From Shinisaurus crocodilurus (Eukaryota; Chordata; Lepidosauria; Squamata; Shinisauridae), in contig CM037877.1 in NCBI GenBank assembly GCA_021292165.1, positions 8,361,980 to 8,425,979 on the forward strand: a stretch of 64,000 nucleotides of DNA. Direction: 5' to 3'. Numbering within the stretch: the stretch's first letter is position 1; the number at the start of each line of letters is the position of its first letter. Under the pieces are notes generated by a model. It was given only the letters and a program-made list of their open reading frames with translations. It was not told where the DNA came from and ran no database searches. Positions 32,126 to 42,340 of the stretch are shown piece after piece. Both the position numbers and the translations under genes were made by a program.

Positions 32126-32409
32126 GCAGATGCTCTTGGCTCTAATAGAATTAACTAGCAGATGATGCTGGGTGGGTACCCTCCAGTGGGAAAGCAGAAT
32201 ATTCTGCAGGCTTCCTGCTCCATCCATCTTTTCTCTCCCTTGCTCCAGCAAAACAGACCCCTCCAGGTTTCCCTCACCTATGAATGAAAGAAATAGCATC
32301 AGATCTGGACCTGGAACTGGCTACCTTCTCTGGGGAGAATGACCACCATCAGCAAAACTAGTTACTGTGGCGCTTGGGCTGGACGGTGCCACTTTGTAGC
32401 TCATGTGTG

Positions 32410-32478
32410 GGGAGTTGCATTTATTTATTTATTTATTTATTTATTATATTTATTAATCACCCATCTGGCCGGTCACCC
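32410..32478 (-). repeat. L2 3' tail
   Basis: In minus sense, CGGGTGACCGGCCAGATGGG then TGATTAATAAATATAATAAA and ATAAAT repeats match the L2 3' end at 53350-53420. Confidence 0.75.
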
Positions 32479-32556
32479 GTTTGAGTGCTGTCCCTTTAAA
32501 ACAAAACCAAGAAACTGAGAGAAACTGCATTGGACAGATTTGTCCATCCCTAATGT

Positions 32557-33552
32557 CAGGGATGTTGAAGAGTCCTTGGTCTCGAGTGACGAGTCGAGTC
32601 ATGAGTCTTTGGACCCGAGTCTCGAGTCCGAGTCCTTGGTCCAAAATGGTGACTCATGAGTCACAAGTCATGAGTCACTCCCAAAGCTGACTCCACGAGT
32701 CCCTATTAAAATCAATGGGTTTTTTTCCCAACAAAATAAGGCTACTTCAGATGTGTGGTTTAAATAAATTCTAGGCACAAGTGTGCCTTTTTATTTCAAA
32801 ACTCTGCAACTGATTTTGGCAAGAACAGACCAGGCAGAAAAACCCAAAATAACCAGGCAGGCAGAGAAGGCAGGGAACCCCAAAGCAGGCAGGCAGAGGC
32901 CTTTGTCTTGGACAATTCAACTGTTGAACTGGTCAAGAAGAGACCAGGCAGGCAGAGGAGGCTGGGAACCCCAGACAGGCAGGCAGAGGCAGCCAAACCC
33001 AAAATGGCTGAAAGGTTGCATTTTAGAAAAATGATTTTAAAAAATAAACTTGCTGTACTTCCTAAAACTTATCCATGTTGCATTTGAGGAACATGATTTT
33101 TTCTAAATGTTTGCCCCCCATTCTGGACAGTGAGATCTCATCACAATTCCACCCTCACTGTACACCCGCTCCACTGGTGATGAACTTGCTGGAACCAGAA
33201 ACACACTCAGAGCAGCCACATAGAGTAATCTCAGGTCCTTCTTCTGCCTCTCCCAAGTACGCAACACATCAATCAAAATAAATCTTGACACACTGTTGGG
33301 GCTGCACTCCTGGTAGCCGTCCATAGTGGTCGAGCAGTGGCACATCTTGCTTCCATGCGCTCTTCGCCGGCAATCACGCTCCTCTCCACTCCTTCTGGCA
33401 CAGCCCAGGGATGTTGAAGAGTCCTTGGTCTTGAGTCCCGAGTCGAGTCTCGAGTCCCTTTAAAAATATTGGGACTCGAGTCCGAGTCGAGTCAGAGGGG
33501 GGACTCAGTCCGACTCACAAGTCGAGTCCTTGAGTCCGAGTCCCTATCCCTG
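32557..33552. mobile_element. hAT transposon remnant (996 bp) with GAGTC arrays, perfect 8-bp TSD
   Basis: The element begins CAGGGATGTTGAAGAGTCC and ends GAGTCCCTATCCCTG, between perfect 8-bp duplications CCTAATGT (32549-32556, 33553-33560). Both ends carry dense degenerate GAGTC/GACTC/CGAGTC words (32570-32705 and 33415-33545), which could be subterminal transposase sites. The first 19 bases of the left end recur at 33408-33426, so the right side carries a second end. A minus-strand transposase remnant lies inside (33103-33345). It is the most informative hAT copy in the window. Confidence 0.9.
33103..33345 (-). pseudogene. hAT transposase C-terminal (dimerisation) fragment
   Basis: The 80-residue frame contains LSVFLVPASSSPVERVYSEG followed by GIVMRSH. 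The segment SSSPVERVYSEGG corresponds to the conserved C-terminal dimerisation signature of hAT transposases (typically S-x-P-x-E-R-x-F-S). Upstream catalytic parts are absent or unrecognisable. It supports the hAT assignment made from the 8-bp target duplication. Confidence 0.8.
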
Positions 33553-33684
33553 CCTAATGTTGGCTCAGGGAGGGCCATTGCAGGGACCTTCTCTCCCTTG
33601 TGGGAGCTGCAGGACTCAGCTGTGCACTGGTTGACAGTTGGGTACTTGTACCATGGAATGGTAGCTTCAGTTGCATAGACTCCA

Positions 33685-33835
33685 CATGCCTCTTCCAGTG
33701 AACAGACAAGTCTGGGGCTTAGGCCTACCATTCAGCCACTGACAGCCATCCAACTCCAAGATAGTGGTGGAGCTGGAACTACTAACCACAACATGGGATA
33801 CCGTAGCATATGCTTGTTGCCTAAATGACCCAGAG
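33685..33835. repeat. Dispersed repeat shared with 39065-39225
   Basis: TTCCAGTGAACAGACAAGTC, CCACTGACAGCCATCCAACT and CATGGGATACCGTAGCATA are matched in the same order at 39065-39225. The nature of the repeat is unknown. Confidence 0.5.
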
Positions 33836-34149
33836 GAGATGACCTGGGCTGTCAATATGATCACTCCTAGAAGATCTCGACCTAGTCATAGAACTGTGTC
33901 AGCTCCTTGAAATGACTCTGTCAACAATTAGAGTGCAAGTAGCAGAAGACTCATAATAAACATGATCAAGCGCACAGGTAGGAATCCATTTGCAATCTTA
34001 TTATGTGATGGTGATGGCAGTGAAGAAATCATATTCTCTGCCACCATTGCATCTGCTCAGTGTTATTCAGTGGAGCTCTTTTGGGTGGTTAGTTAAAGCC
34101 CTCTTGGGTGTAGGCTTGAGAACAACAACTTGAACCCTCTAAAACTTGA

Positions 34150-34679
34150 ACCCTGCTGTGAGCAATTTGCTAGACGGATAAAGTTGCACATATTCATGCA
34201 GAACTGGACACCATTGTTTTGAAAGAGTCTGAGATGGACGGGGCTAGTTCACCATCTAGTCATGTTATGCATGCGTTTCAGCTTGTGCAGCTTCAGGATG
34301 TAGATGAACTGCTTGGAGGACTGAGGCCTACTACTTGCTGTTTAGGTCTTTGTCCATCTTGGCTTGTGAAATCTGCCAGAGGTGGGCTGGGCACCTGGAC
34401 CTCCAAGGTGATTAATGCCTCCTTGATGGATGGTGGGGTCCCTGCAGCTTTGAAAGAAGCTGTGGTGAGGCCCTTGTTGAAGAAACCTAACCTAGACCCA
34501 ATGGTATTGGACACAATTGCCATTCAAATTTGCCATTCTTGGGCAAGGTGATGGAGTGTGTAGTGGCCTCACAACTCCAAGTAATGTTGGATGATACTGA
34601 TTATTTAGATCAATTCCAATCAGGTTTCAGAACTGGTTATGGGATGGAAACAGCCTTGGTTGCCCTTTTGGATGCCTTA
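34150..34679 (+). repeat. L2 LINE, 5' part of a Helitron-split copy
   Basis: Plus-strand fragments read LKEAVVRPLLKKPNLDP, then VASQLQVMLDDTDYLDQFQ and SGFRTGYGMETALVALLDAL, the L2 region before the reverse-transcriptase core. The copy continues at 35981 after the inserted Helitron. Frameshifts make it inactive. Confidence 0.8.
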
Positions 34680-35429
34680 TTTATATACATAAAAGAAGAA
34701 GTACTCCTGACTGACTGACTGATCAACGCCCAGATCAAACCGTTTAATCTAGGAACGTGAAATTTTGAAGGAACATTATTTTTATGACGTAGACACCCAC
34801 TAAGGAAGGATTTTTGGAAATTCAGTCCCTAAGGGGATGAAAAAGGGGGGGAATCACCCCACTCTCATATCTCCTATGGGCAAAACAACAGGGGAGCCGT
34901 TATGCAAATTGGCCTCACCTCAGAATTACTGCAGGAGCCAATAGGAGCAGTTATGCAAATAGCCCATAAAACACTTAGAATGTTCATATGAATTCCTGTA
35001 GGGGCCAATAGGAGTGGGTATGCAAATCTCCCCTCGGCCGTTTAGAATGTTCTCTGAGGGGGTGAAAAGGGAGGGAAACTTTTAAAATGACTGAATGACT
35101 GTTGTGTGTGGGGCATCGTCACATAGGCTCCATCACATTTTGACGGATCCGCCCCAAACTTGGCACGCATACTCTCCATCACCCAAGGACAAAGAGTGCC
35201 AGGTTCAAATCTCCAAAAAACCCTCGCTGCACCTGTATGGCCCAAAATATATGAGAGCCAATGGCGTCACTTGAAATGTTCACAGGGGCCATTCAGGAGC
35301 GGTTATGCAAATCACTCCACCGACATATAGAATGTTCGTATGAACTGCCGCCACAGGGCCCCAATCAAGAGCGGATATGCAAATCTCTCCTACGTCAAAA
35401 CAGAATGTTCATATGAACTGCAGCCGGGG

Positions 35430-35780
35430 CCTACACGGGGGGGGGGACCTGGAATTTCAATGTTGGGTAGTCCGGGGGGGGGCACAAGCTGGGATTACAT
35501 TGTTGTGTAGTCCCGAGGGAGGGGAGCAGGGATTTCATTGTTGTGTAGTCATGGGGGGAGAGCAGGGATTTCATTGTGTGGTCCCAGGGGGGGAGCATGG
35601 AATTCAATGTTGTCTGATCCCAGGGGAGCAGGGATTTCATTGTTGGGTAGTCCCGGGGGGGGGAGCTGGGATTTCATTGTGTGGTCCTGGGGGGAGCAGG
35701 GAATTCAATGTTGTGTGGTCCCGGGAGAGCTGGTAGTCCCGGGGGAGATGGGATTTCATTGTGTAATCCTGGGGGAGCAG
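35430..35780 (+). repeat. Degenerate tandem array inside the Helitron
   Basis: Roughly nine units of about 33-48 bp share the core GGGATTTCATTGT-GTGGTCC followed by a G-run and AGCAGG. Unit length varies because of the G-run. This is a minisatellite within the Helitron body, not a CRISPR array, since no unique spacers separate exact repeats. Confidence 0.8.
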
Positions 35781-35788
35781 GGATTCCA

Positions 35789-35852
35789 TTATTTATTTAT
35801 TTATTTATTATATTTATTAATCGCCCATCTGGCCGGTCACCCGGCCACCCTA
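35789..35852 (-). repeat. L2 3' tail inserted in the Helitron
   Basis: In minus sense, GGTGACCGGCCAGATGGGCG then ATTAATAAATATAATAAAT is the L2 3' tail. ATTAT on both sides (near 35789 and 35852) may be its target duplication. Confidence 0.7.
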
Positions 35853-35980
35853 TTATGTAGTCCCGGGGGACCTTTCCTATGGAGGGATTCAAAACAGCAG
35901 ACAGCTACCTTAAGGAATTTCGAACAAATAGTGCCTATAGGAAAATGACAACCCGTGCAAAGCCGGGTAAAAAAAGCTAG

Positions 35981-36800
35981 TGCCAGTATATGGAGGGAGG
36001 GGGGAGTGCAACCCTGTTGGTCTTTCTGGACCTCTCAGAATTTTTTTTGTACCATCAGCCATGGTATCCTTCTGGATCATTCATCTGAGTTGGGCTGGGA
36101 GGCATTGTTTTAAAGTGGCTCTGGTCCTTTCCAGAGGAGCAGTCTCAGAAGGTGTTGCTGGAGGACTTTTGCTCCACCCCGTGGCCATTAGCCTGTGGGG
36201 TGCCACAAGGTTCCATCCTGTCCCCCATGCATCTTAACATCTACATGAAACCATTGGGGGAAGTCTCTGAAGTGTCAGCTCTACCTCTTGCTTCCACCTA
36301 CACATCCCAGGGAAGCTGTTGGACTTGTGGACCAGTGTCTGGAGGCTGTCTTGGGGTGGCTGAGGGTAAACAAGCTGAAAATTAATCCAGACAAGACAGA
36401 GGTACTGTGGATTGGGAAACCAACCACTCTGGATGGAGGTTTACAACTGGTCTTAGATGGGGTTATGCTTCCCCTAAAAGACCAAGTACATAGTCTGGGA
36501 ATCCTTCTGGACTCTGCACTAACTGGAAAAGCCCAGGTGGCTGTGCTGCCCAGGAGTGTGTTTTACCAGCTTAGGCTGGTGCACCCGGCTGAGGTGCTAT
36601 CTGGAGAGGAAGTACCTCTTCTCTGTTACCCATGCACTAGTGACATCCAGGCTGGACTACTGTAATGTGCTTTAGATGGGGCTGTGTTTGAAGATGGTCT
36701 GGAAACTTCAGCTGGTACAGAATGCAGCCTCCTGAGTGTTGGTGGGGGCAAGGTGATTTGGCCATAGTATGCCTATACTGTGCCAGTATACCACTTTTGA
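35981..36800 (+). repeat. L2 LINE, 3' part of the Helitron-split copy
   Basis: The L2 resumes with LLVFLDLSE-like coding, then GVPQGSILSPMHLNIYMKPL, then GLVDQCLEAVLGWLRVNKL and INPDKTEVLWIG, and finally MVWKLQL-type sequence. The YADD box region is eroded. It is truncated near 36800 before any tail. Confidence 0.8.
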
Positions 36801-37194
36801 ATGTTCAAAGTATTTTGTACTGGTCTGGAAGGTCTTCCAATTACTTTGTGATGTAGACCAGTACTATTATCCCTTTATTGGGAATGTGGCCCAAGCGAAG
36901 GCAGCATGCCTAAGGCCACTTCAGTGCAAACTTCTGCATGTTCCTCAGAAGCACGTTCCATTGTGCCCAATAAAGCCTATTCCCAAGTACGTTACTTTAG
37001 GTTTTCCTCCTTAGTCACTCTAGAGCTAAGCTGAGATTTGAATTCAGGACTGCCATGTTCACAGTTTTCATTCTGAAGTACTACATAGCATCCATTCTCT
37101 CTGCAAATCTGTGTAACTCTGCCTATTAAAGCTTACTCCAAACATCCTACAACACCTTCAGAAAATGTTCAAACCAGACTTTTGATTCATACAG

Positions 37195-37370
37195 GGAAGG
37201 TAAGCCAGAGGGAGCATCGGTCACAAGTAGGTTCAATCCCTGCTATCTCCAATTAAAAGGGATCAGCTAGCACCTGTGATGTAAAAGACCTCTCCTGGAG
37301 AACTGCTGACAGCTAGAGTAGATGATACTGGGCCAAAGGGACAAATAATCTGGCAGCTGCTTTAAGAAAC
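37195..37370 (+). repeat. tRNA-derived SINE
   Basis: A B-box-like AGGTTCAATCCCTG then CTATCTCCAATTAAAAGGGA, AAAGACCTCTCCTGGAGAAC and GTAGATGATACTGGGCCAAA follow the order of the plus-sense tRNA SINE at 112-265. The A box is weak. It ends near CAGCTGC, the family 3' region. Confidence 0.65.
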
Positions 37371-37389
37371 TGGGGATTAGGAGCCAACT

Positions 37390-37890
37390 TTGGGCTTCTG
37401 GAAAGTGATTGTGTCTAAACATCCTATAGAAATTTACAAGAATACAGTACTTCACTTGTGCACTTCATTCCCACTGATCATCATGGGGTATAGGCACGAC
37501 CTAACTTTCTTGCTATCGCACCCTAGATTGCCAGCTGTAATTATCTGCCTCCTCCCGCCCCTAGCACCAACTCTGTACCCTTCAATTCTTAGCCTAGAGA
37601 AATTATTGTATAGGTTCTTTCCCTCCACCCTCTTCTCTCTAATTAAACATTTTGAGCAACGAGTCATTATAGAAGTGATTTATGGAGCCCGCTCGATTGC
37701 CAATCTTTGCAGTGTATTTTTCGTATTACTTAATTGTTTTAGTAGCGCTTCAGCCATTACTTTCTTAGTTCAGAAAACAGGAAACAGGAGCCTTCTATTA
37801 CAGATGTTTGGCTAATTAGCTAAGAGGCTGTCTAATGGGGGCTATTAAAAATGCAAATTAGGAGTGATCAAACAGAGAGAAGTTTTGTCC
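37390..37890. other. Candidate conserved non-coding element (best in window)
   Basis: About 500 bp without repeats has many regulatory-like words: TGTAATTATCTGCC, CTCTAATTAAAC, TACTTAATTG, TTGGCTAATTAGC and an octamer-like ATGCAAATTAGG. No reading frame has a recognisable domain. Length, uniqueness and site density make this the leading candidate for an ancient enhancer. It has not been checked against another genome. Confidence 0.33.
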
Positions 37891-38504
37891 TGACAGTATA
37901 TACTAATATGTTTCGGGGAAAAAATAAAAATAAAGGGGGGGAGGTATAATCACCAAGACAGGATTTTTTTTAGCCTTCATTATAATAATTGGGGAGATCA
38001 CAGAGTTAAAATGGGTAGCTACTGAAAAATGCTAGATGAGGAAAATACAACACAGGAGGAAAGTCACCTTGTAAGGGGAAATAAATCAGAGAAGAAGAAG
38101 CTGGGAGAAGAACAGTCTATCCTAGAGGTGTGCACTGACCACATAATTCAATGTAGACCCCTATTTCGTACTTCAGAAAGTGGCCTGATTTGGCTTGGAC
38201 CAATCTGGAGACCGTCAGCTTCGACTCAGGTACTGTACCCAAGCTGAAATTCAGAAATCTCATCTTCATGTCTCCCATTGATTATCATGAGAAATTAAAA
38301 ATGTCTATAACTTTTTCTTTTTCTTTTAGTCAGACATGCACACACACATATATGGGGAACTGCTGATAATGTTTTTATTTCTTGGCAAAATTGGATGAAA
38401 TTTGCAAGGATTATACCCCCTTTGGAGGAGATCAAGCTTGCCAAGTTTCTCAGCTGAACATGTACATGCATGTTTGTGCAAGAGCAGTGTTTACATTTTG
38501 AGGA

Positions 38505-38532
38505 GATATATATATATATATATATATATATA
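38505..38532. repeat. (AT)n microsatellite
   Basis: A run of about fourteen TA units. Confidence 0.95.
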
Positions 38533-38904
38533 AGACACACTTATCCCCCTATGTTCCTTGCACACCATGTTTCTGCAAATAGCAGAAAGTAAAGAGGAGA
38601 AATTATAGAGGTAAGAAAACATCAGAGTTTCAGAAGAAGGTGCAGCAGGTTATGAGGGATACTCCATCAAAAGTTTTAAATTCACTCAAAATTAATGTTC
38701 CCATGACCCCCATCGCTTTACCTGTAGCTGTGGATCCAAAAGGAGATAGGCCTTTTTCTGGTGCTATCAGGAAATCCCATTTACTAGAGTCTATGGCATC
38801 TGGAAGCTGCCATAAAATCATTTATTCCATTCACTGCAGAGAGGCATGGGAAAGGAAGGAGAAGGAGAGGAATTAGGAGGTGGAGACAGAAAGATGAGGA
38901 GGTG

Positions 38905-38961
38905 CAGAGAGAGAGAGAGAGAGAGAGGGAGGGAGGGAGGGAGGAGGAGGAGGAGGAGGAG
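38905..38961. repeat. (GA)n(GGGA)n(GGA)n purine tract
   Basis: GA dinucleotides change to GGGA and then GGA units, forming a purine-only strand over about 57 bp. Confidence 0.92.
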
Positions 38962-39064
38962 AAAAGCCTTCTTTCTGCCACAGAAATGATACCTCAGAAA
39001 GTCTGTGGTAGTGGGAGGGAAGAGCTCTTCTCTGGTCTGGATTGCAGCTTGAGCAAGAAAAAGA

Positions 39065-39225
39065 ACTCATGTTCCAGTGAAAAGACAAATCTGGGACTGT
39101 GGTCCACACCACTCTGCCACTGACAGCCATCCAGGCCCAGCTCCATGGAACTGGTGAAGTTTGGAATGAACCACAGCATAGGAGACCATACCATATGCAT
39201 ATTGCCTAAGTAACACATCTGTTAA
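39065..39225. repeat. Dispersed repeat shared with 33685-33835
   Basis: TTCCAGTGAAAAGACAAATC, CCACTGACAGCCATCCAGGC and CATAGGAGACCATACCATA match the copy at 33685-33835. Neither copy has recognisable termini. Confidence 0.5.
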
Positions 39226-39834
39226 GGATGTGGTCCTTAGCAGCTGTAATGTCCTGGCCTGTTGGAGCGTGAGTATGCATGGAGATCCCTGAACACTTGA
39301 GCCCTCTTCAGGCATTCATTATTCCGTGCCGAAAGAACGCGCAACTCGAGGAGAGGAGCACTTCAGCCCCCCCTTCACATCTTTCCACCACCCCGTACTT
39401 GTGGACGGCGACAGTCTGAAGAGGCATGCTTTCTGTGTCCGCGGGGGCACTACACGCAAATAAGAACCCTGATTTCGCAGGGTTCTTAATCATGTGGAGA
39501 GCCCATGGGTACAGGAAGCAATTCCTCTCCAGACCATCACCCTCCACACATACGGGGCGATGGAAACATGTGAAGAGGGGGGTGGGGCTGCAGTGCTCCT
39601 CTCTCCACACGGTGCTCATTCAACATGGACGAATGAGCGCCTGAGGAGGGCTACTACGATAAACTGAAATATTTTTTGCTAATTGAATTTGATAATGTTT
39701 TTGGAATGCGATGGCTACAGCAGGGCTAAGAGGCTGGACCATTTAGGATAGTAGACAGTCAGTCGTCATATCCACCTTCAAGAAGTCGGTCCTATTTGGG
39801 AGACAGTATTTTTAAACCCCAAAATTGATTCTGG

Positions 39835-39946
39835 GGAGACTTGTGAGGAGAGGGGTTCTGAGGAATCTGTGACAAGGGAAAGACAGACAATTGATTCTGA
39901 GGAGACTTGTGAGGAGAGGGGTTCTGAGGAATCTGTGACAAGGGAA
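39835..39946. repeat. 56-bp tandem duplication
   Basis: Two adjacent 56-bp copies (39835-39890, 39891-39946) differ at only about three positions, so the duplication looks recent. They start TTGATTCTG and contain GAATCTGTGACAAGGG. Confidence 0.93.
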
Positions 39947-39949
39947 AGA

Positions 39950-40375
39950 TAGACACAGAGAAAAGAGAAGAGAAGAGTCCTGAGGAAGCTGAGTAAACAC
40001 TAGGAGAGAGAGCAGCGGTACCAGCATCCTGCCTCTGCCAGCCCCGTTACCAGACAGCAGGGGATCCCTAACCAATGGTCCATAATGGAGGCCTACCGCC
40101 GCTACCTCTGAGTCCTGGAGTGTGGAGCTCCAGACAGGTTTTAAGAAATACCTGTTTGAAAGTTGGCAGAGATGAAGCATCCAAAATACTGAAGGAATTC
40201 CAAGAGAAGTCTTGCCTAATCCTAGACTTTAATCTGAGATCAAAAATGGCTTCTAATCCTAATGTGCATTCTGCAAGATAGCAGCATTCTCCTTTTAACT
40301 TCTGATATCCCACCCCGTTGCAACTTGGTGTGCTGCTGCAACAGTGCCTCCCTTTGTGTATCATGCTATTCTGAC

Positions 40376-40406
<31 letters not shown>

Positions 40407-41710
40407 ATCTCCCCAGAGATACAATTATTAAGCCAGAGTAAAGGAAAACCTTTGAGCAGGGTGCCTTCAGTCTTAGTAAGTTAAATTCCCTCCAAATTTG
40501 ACCTCTGTCCTTCATTCATTTCCTTTTTGTCTGTGCAGACTAAAAACCTTTCACATCAGACATATCCTGCAACTGCTAGAATTCTGATCTGGTGCTCCAT
40601 ATCAAGGCTTCTGTCATTTTGCTCAGAGTCTGAAACAAAAGCCTGGTTGTGCATTTCTGCAACCTCGGCCAGAAACTTTGAACTCTAGTTCAGCCCCAGT
40701 CATCGTATTAAACTTCAGCATTCTTTGCATAATGAAAGCCGAATGGATTTTTATCTCAATATCTTTTGAAGTTCCTCATTGTTGCTAAAAGTTTTCCATT
40801 ATTTCTATATTTAAGGAGTGGTGGTGGTGGTGGGGTGTGCACTGTCTGACAACCAGAAATTCTGAGTTTTTTCATGACAGACTCCCTTAGTTCACTTCGC
40901 AGAAAGGAAAGGATAGCATAAGCCCTATTCACACATTACTCGTGTGTAGGGCCAACGTGTTAGCAGTGGGAGGACCGCTCTGTGTTGCCGCCTCTGCCCT
41001 CTGTCTCGGGCGTGCTGATGGCCTAGACCCTCAACATTGCCAAGTTTGGTGCAGATGTTTGGAAAGGCACATCTATGCGTAAACAGCTGCTTATGTCCAT
41101 GTAAGCACCACTTTGCACACATCTACACACCACCCATGGATGTCGAGGGACATATGTCATGCTGTCGGAGAATGACCCCACTGCACTACCCCCCCCTCCC
41201 CATGTATCAGCTCGACTTTCAGAAGGAACTAGTGAATATTGCTATTGTCTCCAATATTTCACACATGGAGACAGGCCACTTTTGCTTTCCTGTAATGTGG
41301 CTGGGCCTAACTGGGCCCCGCCAACTTTCCCACCCTGCTTGCAGGCTGCAAACAGGGCCTCTCTTTCAATGATTGAGGGCTGTAAAGGGAAGTTCTCATG
41401 TAAATTCCTAATGGTGGTGGACCCGTCCTTATCTACTACCTCTGCTTGGCGCCATGTGTTCTTTGCTTCTGCAATGTAAAACTGCAGAGCGAAGGCTGGA
41501 AGGCTTGCCCTCACTCTGATTTGGCTTCATGAGGATGCCGCGTGTAGCCGATCAGATTTGGCTACATTCCGACACATAATGCACACAGGCAGCGCAGTCC
41601 TATGAGGGTGCCCACACAACCCTCCAAACCCGGGGGATTGTGGGCATTCGATGCAGGGTCGGTGGAACGTGGAGGATAGGATATCCTCCATGCTCCCTTC
41701 ACCTTGAAAA
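39950..41710. other. No gene seen
   Basis: Apart from a TG microsatellite at 40378-40407 and a TGG run near 40820, I recognise nothing. The reading frame pair at 41037-41514 has no family features. Confidence 0.4.
40378..40407. repeat. (TG)n microsatellite
   Basis: A run of about fifteen GT units. Confidence 0.95.
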
Positions 41711-42101
41711 AAATCTAGATGGCCAGTTTCGGCCATCTAGATCAGGGGTCTTCAAACTAAGGCCCGCGGGCCACATCCGGCCCGCCTTGCCTTTTTATCC
41801 GGCCCGCGGGCCGATTGGCGGAAGCAGACTTTTTTTTAACTCTTTCGCTTCAAGCGCCGATTCTTTTAATTATTTTCCATAATGTGGAAAAATCAGTGGT
41901 GGTGTTTTACCTCTAATGTATGAGCTGATGTAGCTAAGTCAGATTTCTAATGTTTCAAAAATGCTACTTTGGATTGAAGCAGAGTATGCTCATTTGTGTG
42001 ATGGCAAAAACAAAAGTATATTCGTGTTAGGCATGAAACAATTGTGCAACTATATATGTAAATATCACCAGCCCTGCCAGGAGTATTCATTAATATTCCC
42101 T

Positions 42102-42262
42102 CTTCTTCCCTCCCCATTCCTTTGTCCTTGTGTGTCGTGTCTTTTTAGATTGTAAGCCTGCGGGCAGGGACTGTCTTGTTAATTGCTGTAAACCGCCCAG
42201 AGAGCTTCGGCTATTGGGCGGTATAAAAAAAATGAAATAAATAAATAAATAAATAAATAAAA
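42102..42262 (+). repeat. SINE-like retroposon inside the hAT
   Basis: ATTGTAAGCCTGCGGGCAGG, GACTGTCTTG, AACCGCCCAGAGAGC and GGGCGGTATAAAAAAAATG lead to an ATAAATAAATAA tail. It is the plus-strand relative of the copy at 21948-22095. Confidence 0.7.
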
Positions 42263-42298
42263 TAACTTTCCATTTAAGGGGGGAAAAATTCACCCCTA

Positions 42299-42340
42299 TC
42301 AAGTAAAAAAAAAGGACCCGGGTCCTTTTTTTTTACTTGA
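42299..42340. repeat. 42-bp perfect palindrome
   Basis: The left arm TCAAGT-A9-GGACCC (42299-42319) is exactly mirrored by GGGTCC-T9-ACTTGA (42320-42340) with no spacer. Confidence 0.97.

Larger units (their letters stand above)
34680..35980 (+). mobile_element. Non-autonomous Helitron (1.3 kb) inserted in L2
   Basis: The 3' end has a hairpin ACCCGTGCAAAGCCGGGT (35951-35968), then AAAAAAGCTAG and host T: the Helitron CTRR terminus between A and T. The 5' end is TTTATATACATAAAAG, with TT where the family has TC. Removing 34680-35980 joins GATGCCTTA to TGCCAGTATATGG and restores the L2 order. No Rep/helicase frame is present. The interior has a GACTGACT run, two alternating blocks with GAATGTTC, and a tandem array. 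Confidence 0.85.

Noticed and set aside
35430..35780. CRISPR-like array
   Set aside because: Units are degenerate and contiguous, lie in a Helitron, and the host is a vertebrate.
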